From: Brassica napus
Lineage: Eukaryota > Streptophyta > Magnoliopsida > Brassicales > Brassicaceae
Assembly (NCBI RefSeq): GCF_020379485.1
Contig: NC_063442.1
Coordinates: 14,816,009 to 14,880,008 of the forward strand
DNA length: 64,000 nt
Direction of reading: 5' to 3'
The position numbers and the translations under genes are program-made. Below, piece by piece: positions 23,894 to 34,802 of the stretch. The first letter of the stretch is position 1. Each line of letters opens with the position of its first letter. Below the pieces are notes generated by a model. The model did not search any database and was not told where the DNA came from. It saw only the letters and a program-made list of their open reading frames with translations.

Positions 23894-24199
23894 TCAAAAT
23901 ATATTGAGAGCCCTTCGAGAGGTCAAAGGTGGAGGTCTACAATTGCAAATGTGGTTAATACATTTAGGTTCAGGAACATATTGTTTGCACCATATTTCAC
24001 AATCTTGATAGTCATGGCAATGGTCTTCGTGAGAGTTTCCCATTATCATTGATGATGAACCTATAATTAAATCATGCATATATAAAGATTTAAATAAATT
24101 TATATATATGCTTCATAATTGAATCTCATAGTTTAAAATATGGAGTAACTTACATGAGAGAATAAGCAATGCAACGATGAAGAAAATTGAGGCCTTCAT
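23894..24199 (-). CDS. Defensin-like (DEFL) secreted cysteine-rich peptide, two exons
   Basis: Proposed exons on minus: 24199-24154 and 24060-23894, with donor GTAAGT (24153-24148) and acceptor ATAG ending at 24061. The joined frame is 70 codons with phase preserved. Exon 1 encodes a hydrophobic signal segment (MKASIFFIVALLILS). Exon 2 carries the mature part with six cysteines spaced C-x5-C-x3-C-x8-C-x4-C-x-C (CHDYQDC, EIWC, KCINHICNC). This gene layout and spacing are those of plant DEFL/NCR-type peptides, which act in defence or pollen signalling. A TATA box sits about 80 bp upstream. It is below usual length cut-offs and split by an intron, so easily missed. I cannot assign a named orthologue. 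Confidence 0.75.
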
Positions 24200-24276
24200 G
24201 GTTTTTTTTCTTCTTTGGATTCACAAAAATGTTTACAACAAAAGTTTTTGAGTTATTGAATTGACACCATAGACTA

Positions 24277-24284
24277 ATTTATAG
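24277..24284 (-). promoter_or_regulatory. TATA box of the defensin-like gene
   Basis: On the minus strand the sequence reads ctataaatta at this position, about 78 bp before the ATG at 24199. Transcription would start near 24250, giving a leader of roughly 50 bases. Confidence 0.5.
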
Positions 24285-24386
24285 TAGAAAACTTTTGATG
24301 TTATTAATGGAAATTTATTATAATTTATGTTTTAATTTATTAGTAACCATGTATATTTTATATTTATTTTTCGTGGGTCATCTATA

Positions 24387-24885
24387 TCCAACTAAGCATT
24401 CAAACCAAGAAGAGATAACTGTTGTTGCATGTAACAACATCTGTTGAATGTAACTAACAAATGTTGAATGTAATTAACAGTTGTTGACTATGAATAACAT
24501 ATGTTTACTATAATTGACAGTTGTATTCTTTATTTATAGTCAAAGGGGTTAATGTTTATCCAACTAACCATTCGAACCAATAAAAAATAATTGTTGTTGT
24601 ATGTAACAACATCTGTTGAATGTAACTAACAAATGTTGAATGTAATTAACATTTGTTGATTATAAATAACATATGTTGAATGTAATTGACAGTTGTATTC
24701 TTTATTTTTAGTCAAATGGGTTAATGTTTATACAACTAACCATTCAAACTAATAAGAGATAACTGTTGTTGAATGTAACTAACAAATGTTGAATGTAATT
24801 AACAGTTGTTGACTATAAATAACATATGTTGAATGTAATTGACAGTTGTATTCTTTATTTTTAGTCAAAGGGGTTAATTTTTTTC
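24387..24885. repeat. Three-copy 172-bp tandem repeat upstream of the DEFL gene
   Basis: Units begin at 24387, 24559 and 24731 (tccaactaa or tacaactaac), a period of 172 bp. The third copy lacks an internal segment of about 25 bp. Each unit contains shorter repeats of tgttgaatgtaa and ends in a stretch with gacagttgtattctttatt. The array starts about 190 bp upstream of the DEFL start codon, on its promoter side. Confidence 0.85.
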
Positions 24886-25200
24886 TATGTTAATTTATTT
24901 TTAGTCCACATAGAAATCAATATATCCTTAACAGTTTTTATTTTCTTTCAGATTATATATTGATCATTTCCACATATCATCATCAATGTCGTTGTCGTCA
25001 TCAGCATCTTTATTAAAAAAAAAGTTTAATTTTCAACATTTTCATCATTTTTTGGAAGGGACAAAACAAAATAAAAAAATAATAATAATAATAATAAACA
25101 AAAAAAATTTTGAATTCAATTTTTTAGAACAAATAAGCAGTGTGTCATAGAACGCCAACTTATATGTTTTAGAAAACATTGGGAGTAAGATTCATATATA
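24886..25200. other. Intergenic DNA with an ATA trinucleotide run
   Basis: Non-coding; contains (ATA)n at 25079-25097. Confidence 0.5.
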
Positions 25201-25260
25201 TCTAATTATATAAAGTACACTTTGTTTCACTCTTAGGCTGTCCACCTCAGCAGACAGGTC
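25201..25260 (+). mobile_element. Helitron-like 5' end
   Basis: A|TCTAATTATATAAAGTACAC begins at 25201. It shares the phrase ATAAAGTA-ACTTTGT and its spacing with the proposed Helitron start at 4875. No matching 3' hairpin was found before the gypsy LTR at 25467, so the element may be truncated. Confidence 0.35.
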
Positions 25261-25466
25261 AGAAATTCAAGTCTTCTGGTCATGACACGTGTACCGCTTA
25301 ACTAAAACGCATCACTTCATTTTATTAAAATCTGATGGGCTTTGTTCGCTACAGAATCTGAATCCACCAACTGGACTTGCGTTTTGTGTTATTTACGTTT
25401 GTTATATTTGGATTTTTATGGTTTTCAACTGGGCTTTGTCTTACATTTATTTGGGCTGATAATGTT

Positions 25467-27926
25467 TGTGACACCCCCGATCGTAGTTGACCGGAAATGA
25501 CACGGTTGATGTTCCTCGATGGTTGATCTGAGGTTCTCAGAATACTTCTGATCGCCTTAGACCAACAACCAAAGAACACCAACGCTCCTATCAGATATCA
25601 CTCTAGGCTTTTCAACCCGAAAAAAAGCAATACCCGATAGTTAGTTCGTCTGGACAAGGACTAATATCATATGGAACCCGTACTTTAAAAACACTCTTTA
25701 TATATCATTCAAAAGCATCTTACAAAATTTGTTATAAATTAACCTCGAGGTTTTCGGCGGTCAACAAATCTTATACATAAGATATATCAAAATGACTTTG
25801 CAAGGATAATAAAACTACCGCTGGCTAATGTTGTTTCTTCCCGTCCTAGAGTAAGGTCTCCTGCCTATTGGTTACCTGCATCACAAATGAGTCGTGAGTA
25901 ACTAGTTTATTCAGTGAGCCTAGTCCCGCACCCCAACATATATCAATAATATCTCAAGTAATCAACTTCATTTGTATGCAGTGAAAATATATTCCATAAC
26001 TAATAAAAATACATATTTAAGGTCTATACTTCCATCATTGTGAATCTAATCATATACCTCACTTCCTATTCCCGTCTCTCATATCATTCATATAATCATA
26101 TATATATATATATATACCAGACCCGAGAAACCACAAAGGCTAAACGAGTCTAGCGAGTTAGCATCACCATCATCGACATCAGATATTCAAAAATTGAACA
26201 TCTAACGCTGCATGCAGTTACACGTCCTCCAGGGTGCGACCCCATCATCGTGTCTTCGTGACCTTGTTCCATATCGCAGGACCAATTTACGGTAATCATC
26301 ATTCATACGGGAATATTTTAGAAGACAGGTTTATAATAAGACTTCAAATGATTAATATTTCTATACTTAATTATATTTAATACTATACATATGTATTAGT
26401 ATTTGAGAACAAGTACTAAGGTTTGGAGTAAACTATGATCATTCATAAATATTTAATAAGTGTTTACACTAAGTAAACACCTTACCAATTCAATATTGAT
26501 CAAGGGACAAAGCCTATGAATCATCTACAATCAATACGTTCAATCAAGAAATATTCATTCACTACTCATCAATCATCTTTCTAGACTCACCTTTGATTCC
26601 ATGAGATTGGCTAGGGAAGACTAGACTTGAGCTCAACTAATAACACTCCATTTCACTCCTGATTCAGAATGTGTGGATACAAGATCAGTCAGGTTGATTC
26701 CAACAGAAACTCTACTCAGCTTAGTTCAAAGCAGTTCAGTTTGGTTGAAGGATAATTCAGTTCAGCTAAGCCTTTAAAAAAATATCTAAGGGACATAACT
26801 GAACCAAGATCAATCCAAATACAGGTTTAAAAACTAATCTGGACAGGAAGCTTAACAAATCATTCCACTTGTTCCAAACAAAACTTCTCTGAACTAGTAG
26901 CTATGGCTTAACGATTTCCTCAAGGTTTAAGATGAACTTGGTTGATATAAACTTCAATCTGAACACACGTCTAACCTGATCAGGACAAGATACCCATGAT
27001 AGGTTCAAGATCAGAAACAGACCAAATCATTTTGGTTACCTAAAAAGAACTGAAGCTCAAGCAAAACTGATCTCATCAAACCCATATGTTCTTACCGATA
27101 AAATCCAAGGCTAAAGAACTTGGGTGATTCTAAACTCTTGAACACCAAACCTTCAGCTCTTAACCACGCCAGAACACACTGATTAAAGTCACAGGATGGT
27201 GAGAAAGGTTCGTCCATGCTCAATTCTCTTCTCTGAATTTTTTTCTGAATTTTTCAACTAGTTTTTCTCACAGATTTTTCTCTCTTCTTTCTCTCTTTCT
27301 CTCTGAATTTTTCTCTGGTTTTTCTTGCAGTAACAGGACGTCCAGAGGAGAGAAGAGGGTATTTTATATCCTAAGGAGTTGCTTCAGATGAGGGTTTGCT
27401 CCCACAAAAGACAAAGCTGAGGTTAGACAGCTGGTGACATGCTTCAGCACACCAAGCAGCACAAGCAGCTGAACATTTCCCTTCCATGAAGAAAGATACA
27501 AGCAGCTGAAGCAAACAGCTTGTGACCAGCATGTGAATTCTAATGAGCAAGCAGGTAAGCAAGTAGGTGCATGTCATGTGACCTAATTACTGAGGAAGCA
27601 AGTAGGCTAGAAGGTGCAAGACATGTGACTGTTCAGAAATAATTTTTAGAGTTTTGTCGATATTTTTCGGACTGTTTCGACTAAATATTTTTCATCATTC
27701 GAATCTCGTCCTGCTCTGAATAAACTCACCCAGCATGAATAAAAATCGACAATAATAATTAACACTCGACCAGAACCATCAAGAGATGGTTTTTCGACCA
27801 AAAGACAGCCCCGTCGAGATTAATTCACCGTGTCGATTTTTATTTAAATTCTGATCGATCAATTTTCAAACTGATCTTAAAGAATTTTCTCGACCAAAAT
27901 TATATCTGCTCGTGAGGGTTATTACA
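25467..27926 (-). mobile_element. Ty3/gypsy-type LTR, 2460 bp, minus strand
   Basis: The plus-strand borders are TGTGACACCC (25467) and GGGTTATTACA (ending 27926), so on minus the LTR runs TGTAATAACCC...GGGTGTCACA, with the canonical TG...CA. Immediately right lies ttcttcccccctcaaaa (27927-27943), the complement of a polypurine tract, which marks this as the 3' LTR with the internal region to the right. The length of nearly 2.5 kb fits long-LTR gypsy lineages. No second LTR is seen in the window. The 68-codon minus frame at 27371-27577 lies inside the LTR and is not a gene. Confidence 0.75.
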
Positions 27927-27943
27927 TTCTTCCCCCCTCAAAA
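27927..27943 (-). other. Polypurine tract of the gypsy element
   Basis: On minus: ttttgaggggggaagaa directly before the LTR start. This primes plus-strand DNA synthesis and fixes the element's orientation and LTR border. Confidence 0.75.
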
Positions 27944-30725
27944 GAATTCGTCCCCGAATTCTGAAAACGTAGCTGTGCACTCTTTACTGAATAGTCTCTG
28001 AAAGGAATTCTGGATATTAGCTCTTATCTTTTCTTAATCTTCCCATATCCAAACAACTCATGGTCGATCCCTTGATTCCCCTAACCTATCCTTTCTTTTC
28101 TGAGCAGCCACTTTCAAGATAACCAAATTTTTTACTCTGTACAACTCTTGTCAACTGCGGTCTGCATACTTTTTCTAACAATCTTGTATCTGTAGACTAT
28201 TACTTCTCAACCTTTTCTATTTGGCTCTCCCCCATAACAACAACATGAAATTTGAAACGTGAGGTGATGTGCCATACGTGAATGTTACATCTCCAGTCTA
28301 GTCAATGTTAACTTGATTAACCGTGCAACAATCAAACAAGAACATGCACGATCAATCACGCCAACATGATTCAGACAAGGGGTGCTACTCTCAAATAAAC
28401 ACACTCACCCATTCCAAGAATGATTTCACTTACAGTATTCGTTACACTTCTAATCTATCTGAAATGCTCTTCATAATCTTCGAACTACTACTAGAACTCG
28501 ACAAGAACCAATTGGTGAAATCCCTAGGCTATTGCAGTGAATTCATGTTCAACAAGAATACTGAACATGTTACTTTTTTAGATGTCGACCATCCTTTCAA
28601 TGCCTTAAACACATCTTCATCTTCCCTGATTATCAGACTGTCTTCTACTCTGCTCCTTTTCATCTTCTACTTTTTAAACGATCAAGTTACTAGAGTACAC
28701 TTCTTTACCTTTTCCCAAAAGTTCTTCAACACGCCAGACTGATTTGAGTGATACTCGAACACTTAGTAGTATACCATTGTAGGCCAACAATAACTGGTCC
28801 TCTTCAAAAGACTTCTTTCCTTAATACCCTAATTGAGCTCGGTAACTAGATAGTCAATCTCATTCTAGATAGAAACATATCGCTCTAACGGAAGTACTAT
28901 GGAATGGGGAAGGCATACCATAACTTTAACTGGCAGCCCGTACTTCCAAATAAGAACGGTAGACTTGAATTCACAAAAGTGAATCCTCTCTAATACTATG
29001 ACATCGCCCAGGAACTACAACCATGTGTTGTTCCCGAATCAAACACAATATGGGCGGAGAATTCCATTCATATGCAAGGTCTCTTACGACACCTTGATCA
29101 CAATTCACATAAGTTTTTTTTTATTTCAATCATTAATAAAATTTTAAAAATGAACACAACACACAATGGGATAAGAAGCAAACCTGTGATTGAACTTTTC
29201 AGGGGTTTTGACGGTCCAGACAACCATAAAGTGTATGCTCTACCCAAATAGCCTAACACTTGGATCAAGACTAATGGTAAGGAAGCGTGAACAACTCCAA
29301 CTACTGGTACCCTAGGTATAGGTAAAGGAACCGAGTAACTTTATGGGCAAGGGTAAAATAATCATCCTTACTCTTCACAAGGGAATCACTGAATCGCATT
29401 GATGCAAATAATCAAGAATTTCTCGCACTTGGATGATCCCGACTATGCTGTCATGGCATGTCACCACCATAACAACTCAGCCTCCTCGATCTTGATCTGA
29501 TGAAACGTACACCCAAAATCATCCCAGCGACTTAATCCACTAATTTAAAATAATCTTCGATCTTCACTGGTTTGGAATTAAACGGTCTGCAGAATTTGGT
29601 GAACTTCTTCAGCAATAACTTCTTTAGTATTCGCGTCATACTCTAACATCTCCTCGAAGCTCTGAGAGTCCATGGTCTTTTATCTACTACAAAATTCTTG
29701 GCTAAGTTCCCAAATATTTTCGATCTGATCTTTGGCTTATTCTCCAAACCATAATCGATGAATGAAATTCACTCGACCACATATCTTGATGCTGAAATTG
29801 TTGTATATGATTAACTCAACCTGAACCTCCTGGCGGAAACATCCCACTGTACCAACTCCGTAAACTGAATCTTCAATCTGTCCCATATCTTGTGTAGAAA
29901 ATTCTACTTCATGAACTCTTGAGATCTGTCCAACTCGATCTCACCTCTCTGAAGTAATTCTTGACTCTCGACCAACAACTCATCGCGTTCATCTCCAAAT
30001 AGCTTGCTACCAAATCCTTCATGTAATTCTCTGAACATTGGCCACGTCAATGTTTTGCTCTGGGTGTTTCATCCCAAATCTGCCTCAAGCCAAAGTATAC
30101 TTCGAACGGTTTAGTCCTTCTTCAGTATCTTGTGATCCCAACTTCTTCTTCTTTGCATCATAAGCTTCATGATATTTCGTTGCAAACATAATGCTTTTGG
30201 TACTTCCATCATCTTGTAATACAATGAAACCATCTCTTCATCCAATACTAAGCTTGAAATAAATACAAAATAATTTGGCTTGTACGGCTCTGGTGTTTGT
30301 ACGTCTCAGCATAGGCTTGACATTGATAACACAAGAGTCCGGAGATGTATTCGATGTATCAACTATGTCCCATATATCTCTCTAAAGAATTGACTTCCCC
30401 ACTAGAACTCAAAAGAACAGCAGGAAGACATGAGGTTACTGACTCCTAACAGGACGGTAGTGAACCCGACCATGAGTGTAGCAAACTCGAGCATAAAGAT
30501 AGTAACACCGGTAAGCACAGTCCACCTGTTCAATCTTGTCTCGGTGCTTCTGCTATGAAAGATCACGGTTAGGTAACTGCCCATGACTATCTATCCTAAA
30601 ATAAAGGAACAAGCCAGCATATCCTAGTTATCCTTGCGACTCATTTTGACTCAAAAAATATTTGAAACAAGCTGGTTTGTTACAGTTAATTATTATCGAT
30701 TACTTACAGAAAGTTTTTTGCACTA
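27944..30725 (-). other. Probable decayed internal region of the gypsy element, unassigned beyond the tract
   Basis: Continuous with the polypurine tract, so at least the left part is retrotransposon internal DNA. I could not recognise protease, reverse transcriptase or integrase motifs in any frame. The longest frame (28323-28742, plus) has no domain. The right border with the UPF1 remnant lies somewhere before 30726. A 60-codon minus frame at 30402-30584 looks hydrophobic but is unidentified. Confidence 0.45.
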
Positions 30726-33044
30726 GGTTGTTCTTGTTGGTGATCATTGTCAGCTTGGCATTAAACCAATTAGCTTGCAGGTACTATTTTAATCTTTTAG
30801 CAGATTTTACCACTTATACTGGAATTTTATTTGTTTATAAGAAATTTATGAGACTGAGGAATATAAGATATGAGGTTTGTTACCATTAGGACCTTGCAAT
30901 CAGTGTTGTCATATTCTTGATTTCAGGTTCAATATCGTATGCATCCAGCTTTGTCCGAGTTTCCATCTAATAGCTTCTATGAAGGAACACTATGTAATGG
31001 AGTCACAATTATTGAAAGGCAAGGGACTAAATTTCCGTGGCCTGTGCCTAATCAACCAATGTTTTTCTATGTACAGGTATCAAACTTCGCATTTGAAGTA
31101 GTTTATAACCTTTAAAAACATGGTCTACTAAAGCCACAGCCTCCACCATCCTAAACCCCATTAAAGCAAATGTGATCCCTTTATCTTGTCTTTCAATGTG
31201 CAGCTGGGGAAAGAGGAGATCAGTGCTAGTGGAACATCATATCTAAATAGAACTGAGGCTGCTAATGTGGAGAAACTTGTGACCGCTTTCTTAAATAGTG
31301 TAGTTGTCCCCAGTCAGGTGAGTGTACTAGGGTTTTCACTTGGTCTAGTAAATTATTTTGGCATCTGTTGACGTAATGAGTTATGCGCATTGTTACCTGA
31401 TTGGAGTGATAACTCATTACGTGGGACAGAGGGGATGCATTGTTAATTATATGGCAAGAAATGGTTCTCTCCTACAACAACTTTACAAGGAAATTGAGGT
31501 AGTATTGTTAAAGTTGGATTCGAAAAGGTTTATTTGATTCTGTCATTTACTTAACAAGCTCTCGAATTTACAGGTTTCCAGTGTTGATGCTTTCCAGGGA
31601 AGAGAAAAAGATTACATCATATTGTCCTGCGTGAGAAGTAACGAGCATCAGGTTTGTTGGTGCTCTGTTGTACATTGCTCCTGAGAATTATTGGATTTGA
31701 CTGGTAACTGCTGATTTTATGGTTTTCAGGGCATTGGATTCCTTAGTGATCCACAAGAGGCTTAATGTTTGCACTTACACGTGCTCATTACGGGAATGTT
31801 ATTCTTAGAAACCCAAAGGTTCTTAGTAAACAGCCGCTCTGGAACAGGTTACTGGCATATTACATGGTACACGTTTTTTATTAAAACAGAAGAAGAAATT
31901 GCGGTCTTTTACGAAATTGTTATTGTCACTTTCTGCTGCGACTCCGTCGTTGCAATCGTTCTTTCTGAGGCTTTGGGATGTTATCATTTTTTTATTCCGG
32001 AATTTATTGAGTAATATGAATGATTTTATGATACAAGCTTGAACTTTTTGTTTGTTTCCCTTATATCAACAGGAATATGGGTGCTTGGTTGAAGGACCTC
32101 TTAATAATTTAAAGGAGAGCATGGTACAATTTCAGTCGCCAAGAAAGGTTTGGTTTCTCTTCTGCCTGCTTTCGTGATTAGACATGACATACTTTGGATA
32201 TTGGACTATTTTGGAAACTTCAAACCTCTCCTACGTTAAGGGGTTGGGACAAATCAATAACTATGTGCTGCAAAGTTAGTTAATACGTTTTGAAAGCTTT
32301 TTTCGATGGGTTATAATTGTTACCATGTATTGTTTATTGGTATGTCTCGCAGGGTGGATATGCTGTTGATTATGCCACACAAGGAGCCCGTGGAGCGTTT
32401 CCTGGAAACTTTATGGACCAGAATTCTCAAGGCGGTTATTCTCGTTTCAGTGGGAGTAATGATTTCATGTCTCAGGTGTGTTTCACCTGGCCATACCTTT
32501 TAACACTTTTTTTTACTTGCACCTTCTTCTGAGCCTTTTATTGCTTATGTAGGAATATATGTGAGCACAATGTCTTTTCACCCAAGCTGGTTTTACTGAC
32601 GAATCCCATGATGATGGATAATAGAATTATTTTGGTGTGAACAATCCTAATCTCCAGTCTCAGGTTTGTCCTTTTGGTGTGAACAAATCCTAATCCTTGT
32701 TCGTTCGGTTGCATTAATGTTCACAATCAACAAAAGAAAAGGTATTCTCTAAGATGGTGAAGGTTGTGGGTTCATCTAGAGAAAATACACATTTAATATT
32801 AACGCAAACTCAGACAAACAATTGAGGCCTTACTAGTTAGTGTTCACCATTTTTATCTATGTGCACATGTTTCTGGTCAAAATATGCTAATGACTCTTGT
32901 CGCTCAGGGTCAGGGTCTCCCAAACTCACTCTACTCGCAGTCTTTGATTTGTCACACTACACACAGTCACTATAACATTCAGGCTCACAGCAATCTCAAC
33001 CTCCTAAAGTTACACAAAACCTACAACTTCCTTACAATGGCTAA
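30726..33044 (+). pseudogene. UPF1: UPF1 RNA helicase, decayed 3' remnant with introns
   Basis: Exon remnants of the nonsense-mediated-decay helicase UPF1 (At5g47010-like) lie in order: 30726-30780 (VVLVGDHCQLG, then IKPISLQ), 30927-31076 ([17 protein letters not shown]), 31204-31317, 31400-31498, 31574-31651 ([16 protein letters not shown]), 31730-31866, 32073-32147, 32353-32475, 32553-32663 and 32914-33044 (ending LPYNG and stop). About the first two thirds of the protein are missing. Lesions: an internal loss after CQLG, a lost acceptor before 31400 (CTG where AG is needed), a +2 frameshift near 31753-31775 (DPQEA then stop instead of DPRRLN), no exon between 32147 and 32353 for a long Gly/Pro-rich stretch, and stops in the 32553 exon. 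Intron positions survive, so this is the decayed native locus and not a retrocopy. Confidence 0.92.
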
Positions 33045-34733
33045 AGATGACAAAAGGCAAATTAAAATTAAATGCAAATATGCAATGGATTTGTAAACAG
33101 TAAACCCCTTTTGCAAATTCAGCAGCTTGGTATCGTGCTATCATGGCTCCAAAAAGAACATCTGGTGGCTTTCGGGTGCATGCAAGATACGTGCCTGTCT
33201 GCGCTTAAAGCAGAGCAACATGCGATGATAGTGCAGAGATACATATACCTAAGTAACTTTGGGAGAAGTATTGGTACCTAAGTAACATTATAATCTCCTC
33301 CTCTTATTGTTATTGCAATCAGTTATCTGAAGCTACCGGTACTTAAAGACTGATGGTTGTGTCTGGTGACATTGTTATGATTACTAAATGCTCTTTGTTT
33401 AAATTATTTTAAAAATATATATTTTCGCGTAGTGCTTATTTGAATCAGTGATTCGCTAGACATTATGTTCCTCGTGACCTTGTACATGTGTCAACGCGTC
33501 ATGAGAGGCCTTTTTTAAGAAGTACTTTGTCGGGACCCAATTGGTCCTAGAAGCTTAAATATTTTAAAAAGACCGACTCGAAACGCTCCATTTGTTTTCG
33601 GTTTGACCTGAAACAGACAAGAAACGCTCTCATGTGTTTGTTGGCTATGTCATCATCATTAGGTTTAAGTTTTAGCGTTAAATCGAATAAATTTTTGGAA
33701 GGGACGATCTCTCACGGGCTGGAATTTAGAAAATAAACGTATGGAAATGCAAGATGCCGTGAGCTTTTATACCTGCTCCACCAGTCACTAGATTCAGAAT
33801 CCAGTTGGGCCTTCTAAATCAATCTTTCAATTTTCTCCCAACTATCTCTCATATCCGTTGGTATTGGCTTTTGTCACACCTCAACTAGAACATGCCAAAA
33901 TTATCTGAGCTGCGACACATTTTATATTATATTTTCTGACTTCATAGGAGTCCTACGTCAGAATATTGACAAGAGCTGATCGATTAAGCTCGCCTCTTTT
34001 GTTTAAACTGAAACATCAATCTATAATTTGTTTTCTTTTGTGTATTATCTTGACCGTCCCTAATATTTTATTAGTGATGGACAAAAGAAAAAGGTGCATC
34101 AAAAAAGAAGAAGAAAATTTTTGCGTTAACGGTTGTGCATCATTCAGGCAAACTCATGATGGCAGTTTCGTAATTCATGGAAAAGATGTTGATGTCGTAG
34201 TCTCCGTCATTAATATAATCTCCCTACTGAAAGTTGTGATTTATATGGACATAAATAAATCAACAATCATAAACAAATTTGAGTTACCTGATTTACCTTA
34301 AGTTATCAAAAAATGAATAAAGCAACCAGAAGAAAAAAAAGGTAAATATTTATTTTTTTAAAGATGCGGACTTACAGCTGTAGATTAGACTATAATATAC
34401 GCGTAAACTTCAACTCCATAACAGTCTCTCTCTCTCTCTCCTCGCAGACGCTGAAAGAAAAGAAAAGTAAAGCCCAGTAAACACAGAAAGAGACTATCTC
34501 TTGACTCTCTCGGGGAAAACCTCCATATTCTCTTCTTTCTTCAAAATCAGGTTTCATCAACTCTCTCTTCTCTAATTAGCGGATTGCTTTCCTCTTCAAT
34601 AGGTTTCTCAAAATCCCTCACGCGATTGTTACTTCTTGTTGCAGAAGAAGAATCACTCGCAGAAATCGAGACTGTTTGTTTTCGGAGATAGCTGCGAATT
34701 AGGATTACTACGAACCTTAACGGAATCGAAACG
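33045..34733. other. Intergenic DNA and leader of the downstream gene
   Basis: The first part is former UPF1 3' flank. Nothing coding is recognisable in 33100-34370; the 111-codon frame at 33966-34301 has no domain. A CT-rich run (34423-34442) and typical leader sequence (34480-34733) precede the next gene. Confidence 0.45.
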
Positions 34734-34769
34734 ATGCCGTTTACTATATTTTCTGTTTCTCTGGGCTAG
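34734..34769 (+). promoter_or_regulatory. Upstream ORF of 11 codons in the leader of the glycine-rich gene
   Basis: ATG at 34734 opens a frame MPFTIFSVSLG that ends in TAG at 34767-34769, 33 bases before the main start at 34803. If the mRNA begins upstream, this uORF would be met first by scanning ribosomes and could lower main-frame translation. Confidence 0.45.
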
Positions 34770-34802
34770 TGTGTGCGACTGATACTCGATTCCCTTGTGG
34801 TG

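Noticed and set aside
23840..24052. 70-codon plus-strand frame
   Set aside because: Antisense of the defensin-like second exon, which has splice sites, a signal peptide and ordered cysteines.
24387..24885. CRISPR-like array
   Set aside because: Units are long, contiguous and without spacers; this is a plant tandem repeat.
28323..28742. 139-codon plus-strand frame
   Set aside because: Sits in decayed gypsy internal DNA on the opposite strand to the element; no recognisable protein.
30402..30584. 60-codon hydrophobic minus-strand frame beside UPF1
   Set aside because: Looked like a membrane protein fragment, but I could not match it to any family and there are no flanking exons.
34773..34802. 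Ten extra N-terminal residues for the glycine-rich protein
   Set aside because: The codon at 34773 is GTG, not ATG; the first in-frame ATG is 34803 and yields a proper signal peptide.
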